DNA from: Paralithodes platypus
Taxonomy: Eukaryota; Arthropoda; Malacostraca; Decapoda; Lithodidae
DNA: 64,000 nt
Assembly (NCBI GenBank): GCA_032716605.1
Contig: CM064506.1
Span: 2,520,371-2,584,370, forward strand
Direction: 5' to 3'
Shown in pieces: positions 10,304 to 22,758 of the stretch. A program made the translations under genes and the position numbers. Positions within the stretch are counted from its first letter, which is position 1. Each line of letters begins with the position of its first letter. The notes beneath the pieces are model-generated. The model had not been told where the DNA came from, searched no databases, and saw only the letters and a program-made list of their open reading frames with translations.

Positions 10304-10777
10304 CTATTGCCTGACGCCGTGATCCCCGAAGGGGTGGCCACGAACGAACCGCCCCCATGCACCTCTGTCCCCAGTCAGTCGACGCCCCTCCCCCCAACCA
10401 GCACCACCTTCGTTCATGTACTTCCTCACTCCATCCTTCCACCTCATATTTGGTCTACCTCTCCCCCTCTGTCCCTCCACCTCGCTCTCATACACCCTCT
10501 TAGTCATTCTCTCGCTTTCCATACGTTCCATATGGCCGAACCATCTCAAGTTGTTCCTTTTCACACTTTCCAGCACATCTACCTCCACACCACACCTCCT
10601 TCTTACTTCCTCATTAGTCTGTCTATCCCTCCATGTAACTCCGCACGCACTCCTTAAGTAATTCATTTCCACTGCTCTCACTCTTGGTCTGAGTCTCTCA
10701 ACCAACGTCCATGCTTCGCTTCCGTAAGTCAGTGTCGGGATTACCACACTGTCATGCAAGGACTTCTTCACTTCCAT
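10304..10777 (-). pseudogene. RTE C-terminal domain, separated by a second frameshift
   Basis: The 157-codon frame contains TLTYGSEAWTL, RWFGHMERM and GRGRPNMRWKDGV, ending FVRGHPFGDHGVRQ and a stop at the repeat tail. Between 10778 and 10963 the intermediate frame supplies the linking residues, so the element needs one frameshift near 10970 and another near 10785 to be read through. The GRGRP-x-RW block is a constant feature of this LINE type's C-terminus. Confidence 0.8.
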
Positions 10778-10963
10778 ACTAGTATGACCACCCTATTTCT
10801 TGTTACTGCTTTTAGCGTTCCTACAACCCTCTTCCCCTGTTGTACCCTCTCCCGCACCTCTTCATCCATAGTCCCATCTTTACTCAACACACTGCCCAGA
10901 TACTTAAAAGAGTTGACGATCTCCATAGCCTGACCGTTCAGCTTCACCTCACACTCTGTGACT

Positions 10964-13381
10964 TCACCCCCTTTCGAAGACCATAACCTTGCTCTTCCCC
11001 GTATTTACCTTCAAATTCCGTTTTTCGCACACTGTTCCAAACTCATTTACCAGACCCTGCAACTCCCATTCATTATCACTCATCAGAACTGTATCATCCG
11101 CAAACAGCAGTATAGGTAGCTTCCACTCAATTCCCTCCCTTTTCAGCGATACACCAACATCCACTGCTCTTGATAGTATTTCTTTCATAACTCCATCCAT
11201 ATATACAGTAAACAACCACGGGGACATCACACACCCCTGTTTCAAACCAACATTCAGGTCAAAGAACTCGCTCTGCTCACTCTCCACACGTACTGCCGCC
11301 TTTGCACCCTCATACATGCTCTTCACTGCTTTCAGCAACTTGCCCTCTACTCCGTATATTCTAAGTACTTTCCACAAACCTTCTCTATCCACTCTGTCAT
11401 AGGCCTTCTCCAAGTCCATAAAGGCAACATACACCTTTTGTTTCTTCTCCAGATACTTCTCCACAACACAATTCAGGGTAAAAATCTGATCTACACATCC
11501 TCTTCCCTTCCTAAAACCTCCCTGCTCGTCGCCTATCCATTTCTCCGTTCTCACTCTCACTCTCTCAATCACTACCCTACTGTATACCTTCCCTACTACG
11601 CTTAGAAGACATATTCCTCGGTGGTTACCACACACTCCTCTTTCCCCTTTGCCCTTATATAGGGGGACTATTATGCCAGTCTTCCAGTCATCGGGTGCAC
11701 TCCCCTTCTCCCATGCTAGTTTGCACATTTTCCATACCCATTCTATCACTATCTCACCACCATACCTCAACATTTCCCCACACACTCCATCTGTTCCTGG
11801 TGCTTTCCCCAACTTCACTCTTTTCATGGCTTCCCACACTTCTGACCTCCTGATCCCCACCTCCTCCTCCACTACTTCTCTTCTTCTCCCTCCCATACCA
11901 TATCCAGCTATGTTTGCTGGCTCTTCATTCCTTTCATTTAGCAACTCACTGAAGTACTCCCTCCATCTTTCGACTCTCTCTTGCTTCTCGGCTAGCATTC
12001 TCCCATTCTTATCTTTCACACCCTTACTGTTTCCCTTGCTACCTTCCCTAACTTTCTTGACTTCTTTCCAGAACAGTTTCTTACTCTCCCTCCATTTTAC
12101 ACTCAGATTCCTTCCAAATTCCTCATCTACTCTTCTCTTACTTTCCTTCACTACTCTCTTCACCACCCTCTTACTCTCCACGTACCTCGCTCGTTTCTGT
12201 CTCTCGGAATCTTCATTCCCTCTGCTACCCAACCACTCTCTATATGCTTTCTTCTTTTCTTCCACAGCTATTCGTACCTCTTCTGTCCACCATGCTGTAC
12301 CTTTCACTCCCCTCCCTCTTCTCCTCACTCCACACACCTCCTCACATGCTGCACAGATCTCATCCTTAAACACCTTGCTCATCTCCTCCACTTCCTCCAT
12401 AACTTCCAGGTCGAACCCACCTAGTCGTCTTTCCACTGCTCTCCTGTACTCCTCCCTGATTTCCTCCTCCTGCAACCTCTCCACCCTCCTCACCATTCCA
12501 CCCTCCTCTCGCCTCCCTCCCGCTCTCCTCACCCACTTCTTTTGTATCCTAACCTTAGCTACCACTACATAATGATCAGACAGACCCCCTCCAATACCCC
12601 TATACACCCTAGCATCCATCACAGATTTCTTCATTCGTTCATCCACACATACATAATCAATCAATGACTTTCGTTCCACCACTGTCTTATCCTTCATCGT
12701 CAACATCCGTTTCCACGTGTACCTGTGGATCATTCTGTGTCGGAAGAAGGTGTTGGCTATCCACAGCCTCCTCCCCACACATACGTCCACAAGTGCACTA
12801 CCATTCCCATTCACCTCTGATGGTACCCCCCACCCTCCCACCACTCCCTCAACTTTCCTATCACCCACCTTACCATTCATGTCCCCAATCAGAAATATTC
12901 TTTCGTTCTTGTCAAACTTCTCCAGGCACGCCTCCACATTCATCCAGAACTCCTCTTTCTTTCTTTCAAGTATATCCTCTGTCGGGGCATACACGCATAC
13001 AATCACCCACGTTTGTATTCCTACTTTCATTCTCACCCACACAATCCATGAACCCACAGACCCATACTCTCTTACACATTCCTTCCATTTGCTACTTACA
13101 AACAAACATGCACCTTCTCTCGCTGTTCCTTCACTCACTCCAGCACACACACCCATTCCACACTCCCACTCTCTCACATCTGAACCTTTCCATTTGGTCT
13201 CTGTCATTCCACATACATCCAGCCTGGCATTCACTAACACTTCCAGAACCTCTCTCTCTTTTGTGCCATCATTCATGCCACTAACATTCCACACGCTAGA
13301 TATACGGTACCTAAAACAACCCAAACATAACTTAGGCCCTTCACCCAAAAGTAAGCAAATCACACTGAATTGAGAGAACAT
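10964..13381 (-). CDS. RTE endonuclease/reverse transcriptase (frameshifted near the end)
   Basis: The open frame is 805 codons. The endonuclease begins at WNVSGMND (residues 31-38), so real translation may start upstream or at Met36; the Met at 13381 is only the first available. Catalytic landmarks are MTETKWKG (Glu61), GDMNG (Asp167, Asn169), IDYV (241-244) and SDH (268-270). The reverse transcriptase runs from about residue 520: GKAPGTDG, PLYKGKG, NHRGICLLS, GFRKGRGCVDQI, FMDLEKAYDRVD, GLKQGCVMSP and the catalytic FADD at 760-763. All three acidic RT positions are present. The frame stops at TGA in a run of five Gs (about 10965-10975); the next frame continues the expected sequence (LNGQAMEIVNSFKYLGSVLS), so a one-base indel has occurred. 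Confidence 0.9.
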   Translation of the reverse strand: MFSQFSVICLLLGEGPKLCLGCFRYRISSVWNVSGMNDGTKEREVLEVLVNARLDVCGMTETKWKGSDVREWECGMGVCAGVSEGTAREGACLFVSSKWKECVREYGSVGSWIVWVRMKVGIQTWVIVCVYAPTEDILERKKEEFWMNVEACLEKFDKNERIFLIGDMNGKVGDRKVEGVVGGWGVPSEVNGNGSALVDVCVGRRLWIANTFFRHRMIHRYTWKRMLTMKDKTVVERKSLIDYVCVDERMKKSVMDARVYRGIGGGLSDHYVVVAKVRIQKKWVRRAGGRREEGGMVRRVERLQEEEIREEYRRAVERRLGGFDLEVMEEVEEMSKVFKDEICAACEEVCGVRRRGRGVKGTAWWTEEVRIAVEEKKKAYREWLGSRGNEDSERQKRARYVESKRVVKRVVKESKRRVDEEFGRNLSVKWRESKKLFWKEVKKVREGSKGNSKGVKDKNGRMLAEKQERVERWREYFSELLNERNEEPANIAGYGMGGRRREVVEEEVGIRRSEVWEAMKRVKLGKAPGTDGVCGEMLRYGGEIVIEWVWKMCKLAWEKGSAPDDWKTGIIVPLYKGKGERGVCGNHRGICLLSVVGKVYSRVVIERVRVRTEKWIGDEQGGFRKGRGCVDQIFTLNCVVEKYLEKKQKVYVAFMDLEKAYDRVDREGLWKVLRIYGVEGKLLKAVKSMYEGAKAAVRVESEQSEFFDLNVGLKQGCVMSPWLFTVYMDGVMKEILSRAVDVGVSLKREGIEWKLPILLFADDTVLMSDNEWELQGLVNEFGTVCEKRNLKVNTGKSKVMVFERG

Positions 13382-13549
13382 TTGGCTCGTGTTTTTGTAT
13401 GTTTCAAGGGGGCCTAATTAGAGATTCGGATGGATACAGGATGGGTTGTGTCCCCTCACCCCCCTAGGACATTGTAATTGTCATCTGTGTTGCCAGTAGG
13501 GGGCATTACCATACGTAAAATTTTTACATACATAAAATTTTAAGACTGG

Positions 13550-14151
13550 GTGATCCACACATACGTGCAATTTCAGTCTCTTGTCCTAATGGCGGCGTTC
13601 CAGGCAACCCTGTTAAGGGCTGCTTCACTTGTCAAGTTTTTGGATTTGAGATCGGCACGTATAGTCCGATCCCAGGTCTTCCTCGGTCCACCCCTTGGTG
13701 CAGCTCCCTCCACAATCACAGACTTGCATCTTTTCAACCAATTTTGTTCATCCATTCTCTCCACATGTCCATACCATCCCAGTCTACTTGTACGTATCTC
13801 CTCGCTAATACTCTTTATACCTAAACATCTCCTCAGCTCATCATTTGTTATTCTATCCTGCAGCCTGGCCCCATACATCCATCTCACCATTCTCATCTCA
13901 TTACGTTCCATTCTGTTGACATCCTCTACTTTAACGGCCCATGTTTCTGAGGTATACATCATTGCACTTCTAACACATGAGGCATACACCTTTCCCTTCA
14001 GGGGGAGAGGCATTCTTTTCAAGGTCAGAATTGGCAGCAGTTCTCTGAACTTCCCCCAGCCACATCTAATTCTAGCGACAGTGGCAACTGGCAGCCTCGG
14101 CCCCACCACCGGCAGAGATGGTATCTCCTGAGCGAGATGATAATCCCGCAT
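13550..14151 (-). pseudogene. Second LINE 3' fragment (C-terminal domain only)
   Basis: One open frame of about 190 codons runs with RCGWGKFRELLPIL, KVYASCVRSAMMYTSETWAV, MERNEMRMVRWMYGARLQDR, RLGWYGHVERMDEQNW and PRKTWDRTIRADLKSKNL, ending RTRD and a stop at about 13573. This is the post-RT domain of a LINE different from the RTE at 10304, sharing the WYGHVERM block. No RT motifs remain. The downstream DNA to 13400 contains TGTAATTGTCATCTGTGTTG, which recurs near 20490. Confidence 0.8.
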
Positions 14152-14190
14152 GCGAGTTGGTATGAACGAACCGTTGGGACCGGTGTCAGG

Positions 14191-14552
14191 TGCCAGAGTG
14201 ACATGTTAAAACAGCTCATATGCCTTATATATAACCAAAATCAGTTAAATCACGACTGTATTTTGATATATCGTTAAAGAGCATAACCTACCACTACTTA
14301 CAATAATACTAATGCAGAAAATAACTATAAATAACGATAATTTGGTGGGATAAAGTATGGGATCTACTTGTAGAAGGCAAGGGATCCCGGAGCGCTAACC
14401 ACGATTCTATTTCGGTTGATTTTGACGTAATGCTATTGCATTTACTAACTTAACCTAACCAACCTAACCTAACCTAACCGAAATACAGTCGTGATTTAAC
14501 TGTTTTGGTTATTTATAAGGCATATGGGCTGCTTTACCATGTCACTCTGGCA
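14191..14552. mobile_element. Foldback/MITE with about 72-bp inverted ends
   Basis: The left arm (14191-14264, TGCCAGAGTGACATGTTAAA...) and right arm (14481-14552) are reverse complements with few mismatches. The 216-bp middle includes CCTAACCTAACC repeats (14448-14480) and a further inverted copy of ACGATTCTATTTCGGTT. It lacks coding capacity. A clear target duplication was not identified. Confidence 0.8.
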
Positions 14553-15620
14553 CGGCGTCAGTCTAGCACCTTACACCGGCCAGGTAGGAGAAGGAGGATA
14601 GAACAAATTTAAGAGGAGAGGAGAAGGTGGACAGGCAAAAGTTAGAGGAGGAGGGAAGAGGTGATCAGAGTAGGGGAGTAAAGATGAAATGGTAGAAAAG
14701 TGAAGTTGGACAGTAAAAAGAGCAAACATTTATAAAAAAGGTGGAGACGGCGGTTACTGAGAGAGTAGGCCTACTGTACGGATTAGCCTACAGTATAAAA
14801 AAAAAAAAAAAAAAAAAAAAATCTGTTTAAACTTTTTCCTTCATTACTTTATTTTAACTATCCCTTCCATGATGAATAAATTTTCTAAACTATATCTAAA
14901 CCTAACTCAAGCTTTCTCTGGAGAAGCCGGTAACTAGACAAGCTGCCTTTCTGCTAAGTGAGGACAGCGACTCCGATGAAGAAGAAGTCGACAAACCTGG
15001 GAGAAGAGAAGTTAAGGAGGAGGAAGATAGAGGAGTATCATATCTGGTTGGGTTAGAAGGAAGGGAGGAAGAAAATGCTGGGCGAAGAATGCATATAGTA
15101 AAAAAGTTCCTGAGGGAAGTATGGATGAGGAGGGAGGAGGAGGGGGGGGGGGGAAAGCTGTAGTCTAATATCTGTATCTTAAGAGGCTAATTTCTCTGAC
15201 TATCCTTTTCTTCACTGTACTTTAAGCTTATTTCACCTTTCCCTTTCAATACAGTACGATACTGTACTATACATTCTTTCCCTTCCACTAATTTGTTCAC
15301 TAGGGGAAAGCCGATATAAAGGCTTGGCCGGCGGGGGGAGGTCGGACCGTCGGAGGCTGCCGTAGTGAGCCACCCCGCCAAAAAAGATTCAAAGAACAAA
15401 CCTCAGAACCTGGGAGACGGAACACATGAAGTGGCGGATCTATCACGGACTTTACTCTTACATGTGCCTCAAACACGAAGTATTGTGCACACATTGGTAG
15501 GTTATGGCCTAGTGCCAAGGATGTACATTGCGTTTCACAGGTAGGAGTACCGGAAATTGCGTTCACGGCGAAAATATAGGTGATAAATCGGCACCAACAG
15601 TTCTAGACTAGCCTATAGCC
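14553..15620. other. Intron 1: purine-rich strand, poly(A) run, no gene
   Basis: The region 14580-14720 and again 14990-15160 is strongly purine-rich on plus (AGGAGGAGGGAGG types). An A-run is at 14798-14821 and a G-run at 15143-15152. No family was recognised. Confidence 0.45.
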
Positions 15621-15625
15621 CCCGG

Positions 15626-15847
15626 TTTCTTTTCATCTGACGGTAAATTGAATTCCTTCGCAACTGGTTACTCGATAACTAACGGGAAAATGTGAACTAA
15701 TGTATCTGCTTGACTGCTTCATATTAGTGACAAGTTTTCACAATTAACAAAACTATTTCGCTACAAAACCTGCATAGCCTAATAGCGAGTAATCAATATG
15801 AAGAGATAGCAACTTACCATCAGTTGAAAACAAACTGGCAGTGCGGA
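15626..15847. mobile_element. Family E MITE, copy 1
   Basis: The ends are CCGGTTTCTTTTCATCTGAC (then GGTAAATTG) and, inverted, CCAGTTTGTTTTCAACTGAT. It shares inner blocks GCAACTG-TTA, TTCATATTA, TTTTCACAATTAACAAA, TTTCGCTAC and AGCGAGTAATCAATATGAAG with the other E copies in this window. Confidence 0.75.
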
Positions 15848-16539
15848 GGCGTCTAGCAATATATAGCCATAATAGCCTAAATATGTACTGTATAAACCGT
15901 ATGCTTTGATACTTAACAAATATACTGGTACTAGGCCTAGTACTGGGTAATCTATTTTAGAATAGACAACGTAGGCCTACCCGGTATGTAGGCGACATAT
16001 AGGGCCTACATGGATTTACTTTAGTCTTCCTCTTCCTTGTCCGTGCAACATTTCGTTACGAATTCATCTAGCCTAGACCCAAGACCAATGTATTCTGCAG
16101 GGTCTGTGATCTGAATTACTTTTGGTACGGTAGCCCACCTAGACTACTACCTGATGTGATGCCTTTCTTGTCTTGTAAATCTACACAACCATTTTCTATC
16201 AGTGTTGTCAATTTAGCTACTTTACCGCTAGATCGAGATATTTAATTCAATCTAGCGGTACCGGGTTATAGGAAGCCTACTCATACTTTTGTTTTATATA
16301 TAATTGAGCCAACATTCTCCTTTCCAATAAACCATGTACGTACACTTTCACAGTGTATGATAGAGTATACCGGTACCGTATTGTAAACTGCACCGTATTC
16401 AAATCATGGGAGCAGTAATACAGTACATGCAATCACCGAAATAGACTTCTACTGACATACCGGTACAAATATTATAGATAGAATTTATGTGAGATACGAC
16501 AAACAGCCTCTAAAGATAATATTAATCAGATTGAAAACA
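15848..16539. other. Intron 1 sequence rich in TAGGCCTA and TACCGGTA
   Basis: No gene or repeat boundary was seen. AGGCCTA (15930-16010) and ACCGGTAC (16370, 16460) palindromes are frequent. Confidence 0.45.
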
Positions 16540-17420
16540 TCTAGATATAATAGTTACAACAGTAGCCTAAGTGACAACACCTACACTTAATAGGACAACA
16601 CCTATAGTACCACTGACAATGACAGCTAAAGACAGCACCTAGAGATAGAATGACAACACCTAGCGATACAATGACAACACCTAGCGATAAAATTACAACA
16701 CCTAGCAATAAAATGACAACCCCTAGCGAAAACATGACAACACCTAGATATAATAGAATGACAATTACGGTAGATATCATAGAATGACAACTATAGATAA
16801 CAGAGTGACAACACCTATAGCCTATATATCAGGATAACAACACCTATAAATATCAGGATGACAACACCGAGATAACAGACTGACGACTAAAACTATCAGA
16901 ATGACAACACCTAGACATAATAGGTCAACAGATAGACAATAGAAACACAACATATAGAGATATAATGGCAACACAGAGATAATAGAATGACAACACCTAG
17001 AGATAATAGGACAACACCTAGATATAATAGAATGGCAACACCTAGACATAATAGAATGACAACACCTAGAGATAATAGAATGACAACACCTAGAGATAAT
17101 AGAAGGACAACACCTAGAGATAATAGAATGACAACACCTAAAGAAAATAGAATGACAACACCTAGATATAATAGAATGGAAACACAAAGATAATATATGG
17201 ACAACACCTAGAAATAATAGTACCGGTATGACATCACCTAGAAATACTAGAATGAAAACACCTAGACATAACATAATGGCAACAGAGATAATAGATGGAC
17301 AGTCACAACACCTAGAGATAATAGAATGGCAACAGATAAGAAATACCGTAATATAATCTATAACACTTAAATAATAGAATGACAACCGAGAGAACAAAAT
17401 GACAACAGGTAGCTACAGAC
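16540..17420. repeat. 24-bp minisatellite, degenerate
   Basis: The unit is close to AATGACAACACCTAGAGATA plus ATAG. It is tight between 16985 and 17200, with looser and longer-spaced copies on either side. The 24-bp period keeps frames open on both strands, explaining the repetitive open frames here; they are not genes. Confidence 0.9.
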
Positions 17421-17688
17421 TGACAGAATGAAATACAACAAAATATAACTCAAACTACAAACTAACGCCAAGGGGCACCGTCGGCTATATACCAGTAGGC
17501 TACCGGTAATAGTAAAACTTAACTCGAGATAGAATGACACCTAGACAACAGAATGATAGCTGGCTACGGTAAAACACTGACACCAGATAGGTTATACCGG
17601 TAAGCTTGTAACTGCACGAATGTTGTATACTTCCCTTGAAGATTACGGTATATGAATTACCATAAACATTGCGGTTTTAACAAGTAGG

Positions 17689-17692
<4 letters not shown>

Positions 17693-17740
<48 letters not shown>

Positions 17741-17767
17741 GCGTGTGGTTGGGGGGGGGGGGGGGGC
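17693..17767. repeat. (GT)n microsatellite followed by a 16-G run
   Basis: Direct reading: GT repeats 17693-17748, then uninterrupted G from about 17752. Confidence 0.95.
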
Positions 17768-17789
17768 TAAATTGGCTTGGAAACGCGTT

Positions 17790-18010
17790 ATAGATACAGC
17801 TGACGGTAAACTGTACCTCTTAGCAACAGATTTCTCGATATTTAGCATAATGGAAAACTATGAAACTAGGTTACTATAAATATCGTAACTATGCATTACA
17901 TTAATGCCAGCTTTCAGAATTAACATTAGCCTAATATGTTGTCACAAAAACATCGTAATAGCCGAATAATCAAGACCAGGATATAACAATTTACATTCAG
18001 TAGGACAACA
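17790..18010. mobile_element. Family E MITE, copy 2
   Basis: It begins ACAGCTGACGGTAAACTG and ends CAATTTACATTCAGTAGG. Inner blocks match E copies: TTAGCAACAGATTTCTCGAT, ATTAATGCCAGCTTTCA, ATCGTAATAGCCGAATAATC. Confidence 0.72.
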
Positions 18011-18066
18011 AAACTGACTATAGTTACCGTACGCGGTTTGCTGGAAATTACCAGTTCCAGTTCCAT

Positions 18067-18235
18067 GTGTGGCTTAAGGGGAAGTTTTAAGTTTGTTCCC
18101 TACACCTTCATCAAGCTTAATATTACACCCCTTAGGGTTAGACCCCCTTTCAAGATTTATTTGTACATTGTTTCGGCAGAAAAACCTAAATGGCAAGAAG
18201 GGTCTTAAAATTGAAAGAAATTTGGCGAAAGTTCT
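18067..18235 (-). mobile_element. Family D MITE, truncated copy 2
   Basis: TTAAGGGGAAGTTTTAAG starts the element; CTTCATCAAGCTTAA, ACCCCCTTTCAAGATTTATT and TTTGTACATTGTTTC then follow in D order, inverted. The hairpin part and far end are missing. Confidence 0.6.
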
Positions 18236-18429
18236 TACAATAGGCTACCGTACAGTCCGTACTCTACCTACCCTCTATTTTTCTCTATACAGTAAGTGGC
18301 ACAGTTAGGCCTATATTCCAGACTTGGCAATTATAACAAGCCATGATTTCAAACTATAATAGTTTAAGCAAAAGGTAGGGGGGGGGGGGGTATATTGGCT
18401 TGGAAACTCGTTATAGATACTGGACAATC

Positions 18430-18885
18430 AAAGTAGAGTCAAAAGCATTTCGCCTCACCAACCCACTTCCTCTTACTAGTTACCTACAATATCTTTCTAC
18501 TGTTCTACACGCCGCAGTGTCACATCTCTTTCACTCTTCTATCGCTATTACAGCAGTGTTTTTCAGAGCTCTCAATGCCCATCTCCCTTGCGGCGAGTGC
18601 AAAGCACACGCCTTTCAACAGTCCCATTCTTATTCTGTCCAGCTCTCCAACCCAACAATAGCAAATTTTCTCGTCTTTCTTCTACTCAACTAGTGAACTC
18701 TCTCCCTCAATCAATCTTTCCTTCTTCCTATGACTTAGACTGCTTTACAAATGTGTGGCCAGGCATTTTGACCCCAACATCCCTTGAATTTGGCTTTCAC
18801 TCTTTTGGCTGTGTGAGACACTCGTTACAGGCAGTCTGCCTTTTATGTCCTTCATACACAGAAAACAAATTATTAAAATACCTGG
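18430..18885 (+). pseudogene. LINE C-terminal remnant plus 3' UTR hairpin
   Basis: In plus, SYSVQLSNPTIANF, then the frame of FPSSYDLDCF, correspond to the post-RT tail FFxxTAxLWNSLPxxVFPxxYDLxxFK. Several frame changes occur. The 3' UTR (18812-18860) contains GTGTGAGACACTCGTTACAG, GCAGTCTGCCTTTTATGTCC, the same stem-loop as at 34262, 35180 and 58290, followed by an A-rich end. It is antisense to the receptor gene. Confidence 0.65.
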
Positions 18886-19470
18886 TGCTGTAAACCACAA
18901 AGAATAGTTTCCCTCAAATATATTCAAACTTGGCGAGTTAGTTCCCTAGAGTTTATCCATATATGTCGTAAATGGCACTGGTTAAATAATTTACATTTAA
19001 AATATTAGAGGTACGGTAGTTTATTGGCGTCTGGCAATAGATGTTCAAGTTCCTACGAAACTGGACATCCATATCGACGGGTTAAATTGTTTTCAGAATC
19101 GTTAATAGCAAGTAGTTCATCTTCCTTCGCGAATCCGTGTAAACTTTATAATTTTCTCCAACAAAGATTCGGGTACATCAATTAAGAATTGATTAATGCA
19201 ATTTCTATGTAAATAGCTACGTTACAATGGCCATTGAGTCTGTTGCCTTTACTTACATTAAATGATCAGTAAAAGATCCAGCTTCATCTACTCTCTTCAA
19301 ATGATGTAGGCTATGGCCTGTAAACTCCAAAACAATAGCACATTCCGCATATTTTATTTACATTACTATTAGGCCTAAGTAGCAGTTAAACTAAAAACAA
19401 AACTGGTTAGCATTCCACATAGGAAACAAAAGATAGGTTACCGTACCCGGCAGCCTACATTGAGCTAGGT
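18886..19470. other. Intron 1 sequence without recognised feature
   Basis: AT-rich; no coding, RNA or MITE boundary was recognised. Confidence 0.4.
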
Positions 19471-19472
19471 CT

Positions 19473-19473
<1 letters not shown>

Positions 19474-19532
<59 letters not shown>
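19474..19532. repeat. (GT)n microsatellite at a LINE end
   Basis: Direct reading: GT repeats abut the octamer tail (GTACAAAGGAGTACAAAGG) of the LINE that follows. Confidence 0.95.
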
Positions 19533-21106
<1,574 letters not shown>

Positions 21107-21672
21107 GGTGACTGGACGACTCGGCCCATGTGACAACTCGGCTCGGACAGCTCGGCCCACTTTTGGACAACTCGGCCCATTATTTGAGACAGCTCAGCCC
21201 CATGTTTTGCTATGGGGCAATTTGACGAGACTAGTCAGGATTAGGATGGGGAGAGCTAAGTGGAGGGTTTATGGGTGAGGCCATGTATGCAGCACCAAAT
21301 CCTGTCCTCTGCGTATGCGCGGCCTTTTCCCTAATATTTGTATTGTTATTTAGGCTCAACTGTTGGGTTAATTTAAGTTAGGTTAGGATAATATAATAGT
21401 ATAAAGGGAAAAAAAATCGTGCCAAGGGGCCTAAGATTCTCGCGCATACGCAGACGACAGGATTTGGTGCTGCATACATGGCCTCCCGTTTATGGCGTGT
21501 GTGTAATGTGGGCGAAATGTTCGTTTATTGTATAATTATGTCATAGGCTAGTTCTCTCGATTCATAATGTGTAGGTAAGGTTAGGTAAATTAAGAGTCGT
21601 CTCGTAATTAACACAGGGCCGAGCTGTCTCGCCGTGGGCCGAGCTGTCCCGTGGGCCGAGTAGTCTAGCATT
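21107..21672. mobile_element. Element with inverted arms of repeated CTCGGCCCA motifs
   Basis: The left arm (21114-21205) has GACGACTCGGCCCATG, GACAGCTCGGCCCAC, GACAACTCGGCCCATT and GACAGCTCAGCCCC. The right arm (21613-21670) carries GGGCCGAGCTGTCTC, GGGCCGAGCTGTCCC and GGGCCGAGTAGTC, i.e. the same motif inverted. A MITE is nested between them at 21275-21487. Confidence 0.65.
21275..21487. mobile_element. hAT-like MITE with 8-bp target duplication (213 bp)
   Basis: GTTTATGG is duplicated exactly at 21267-21274 and 21488-21495. The ends are GTGAGGCCATGTATGCAGCA and, inverted, GGGAGGCCATGTATGCAGCA, continuing for about 48 bp. The centre contains TTAGGTTAGG. An 8-bp duplication is typical of hAT (also of some other superfamilies). 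Confidence 0.85.
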
Positions 21673-21726
21673 CGCTATTACTGTACGGTATTCTAATTTC
21701 GTACTGGTACCCTAGGCTTATTTAGC

Positions 21727-22060
21727 TGTTTAAGGGGGAGGTACCTTAGTTTTTTTTTCTGGACCCCCTTCTCCCTCATGTTTAGCATGTTAGTTTTGAG
21801 ATTTTAAGAATTTCTTCCGTTATTTTGGCAGTTTTGAAACCTTTCGCCGCATTTCTTTGCCAACATTAAGACTTTTCGTGACATTTAGTTTATTTTTCCT
21901 GGCGAGCGATAGCGAGCCTGTAATTTTAGAAAGAACCGGCCTTCGGCCGGGACATTTACCGAAAAAACTTACAGATTTATCTTGAAAGGGGGTACAGGGG
22001 GTGTTTTGTAAGTTTGATGGAGGTCTAGCGAGGGCACTCCACAGTATATTAATTATTATG
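21727..22060 (+). mobile_element. Family D MITE, copy 3
   Basis: It starts TTAAGGGGGAGGTACC at about 21730. It carries CTCCCTCATGTTTAGC, CTGGCGAGCGATAGCGAGCC, the hairpin ACCGGCCTTCGGCCGGG, CTTGAAAGGGGGT and GATGGAGGTCTAGCGAGG. The right terminus is not recognised. Confidence 0.8.
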
Positions 22061-22117
22061 TTACCTCCACCAACCGACTTTACCCCTAAACTAAATTAAT
22101 GAAATCAAAAAATACAT

Positions 22118-22195
22118 GTGGCAGTCCAGGGATTCGAACCTAGGATGCTCACACCGAAATTCAGTGCATTTATCCATTGCGCTATGAAGACAGTA
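22118..22195 (-). repeat. tRNA-like sequence (SINE head or tRNA pseudogene)
   Basis: On minus: TAGCGCAATGGATAAATGCA (A-box region) and GGTTCGAATCCCTGG (B box, canonical). The acceptor ends do not pair and the anticodon loop lacks the expected T33, so a working tRNA is unlikely. Confidence 0.65.
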
Positions 22196-22554
22196 ATACA
22201 TATATGGACAACAAACTAAGCACTAACCCGGCCTTAAACAATCCAATCCGACTAAAATATACTGTACCGGTACCATGCCGCCAGCTAAATATTAACAAAG
22301 GTACTGTCAAATTAAAGTTTTAAACTTATTTATACGTACATTACCATACCGTATGTTAAGGTTATTCTCACTTTTCATTGACAGTGTTATTGTATATGAC
22401 TAACACTATGGTTCCACGTCGTAAAAGTGTCTACCTCATGTCCTGCTTTACGGTCTACACACATTATCGAGGTTTCCGGCGAACTATTGATTTTGACGGT
22501 GAACATACAATTTACGAAAACTGTAAAGCGAGATGGGACCCAAAATATAGTTAA

Positions 22555-22758
22555 CCCCTTCATTACCGAGGATATATTTTGCGTTCTTTCAGCTATATCT
22601 AGACGGTTTTATGCAGCTTAGGAAGAATCTGTGGTAGTAAAAACGGGTAATTAAGATAGTTTGAAACCTTTTAACAGCTCTACATCTTTACAAAGCTGCA
22701 AAAATCGTCTAATAATTACCAGAATATGTTTAAAAAGTCGACACCGGTAAAGAAGGGG
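22555..22758. mobile_element. Family A MITE, copy 4 (204 bp)
   Basis: TTAA lies at 22551-22554 and 22759-22762. The ends are CCCCTTCATTACCGAGG and, inverted, CCCCTTCTTTACCGGTGTCG. Complete. Confidence 0.88.

Larger units (their letters stand above)
10285..13381 (-). mobile_element. Nearly full-length RTE-type non-LTR retrotransposon
   Basis: One long reading region encodes an AP-type endonuclease, a reverse transcriptase and the C-terminal domain. It is followed, with essentially no 3' UTR, by a (TATC)n/(GATA)n tail at 10286-10306. A very short 3' UTR and a tandem short-repeat tail are typical of the RTE clade. The coding frame needs only two frameshift corrections. It lies inside receptor intron 1 on the same strand. 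Confidence 0.85.

Noticed and set aside
11649..13373. Long plus-strand open frames opposite the RTE element
   Set aside because: Antisense shadows of the endonuclease/RT coding sequence, Ser/Pro/Leu-rich as expected from complementing its codon use.
14448..14480. Interstitial telomere (TTAGG) array
   Set aside because: Only a few CCTAA units inside inverted-repeat elements (here, 29358-29440, 24370); too short to be a telomere remnant, though consistent with arthropod origin.
16822..17397. Leu/Ser/Cys-rich and Thr/Arg-rich frames in the 24-bp minisatellite
   Set aside because: 24-bp periodicity explains them.
22118..22195. Functional tRNA gene
   Set aside because: The canonical B box is present but the acceptor ends do not pair and the anticodon loop lacks T33.
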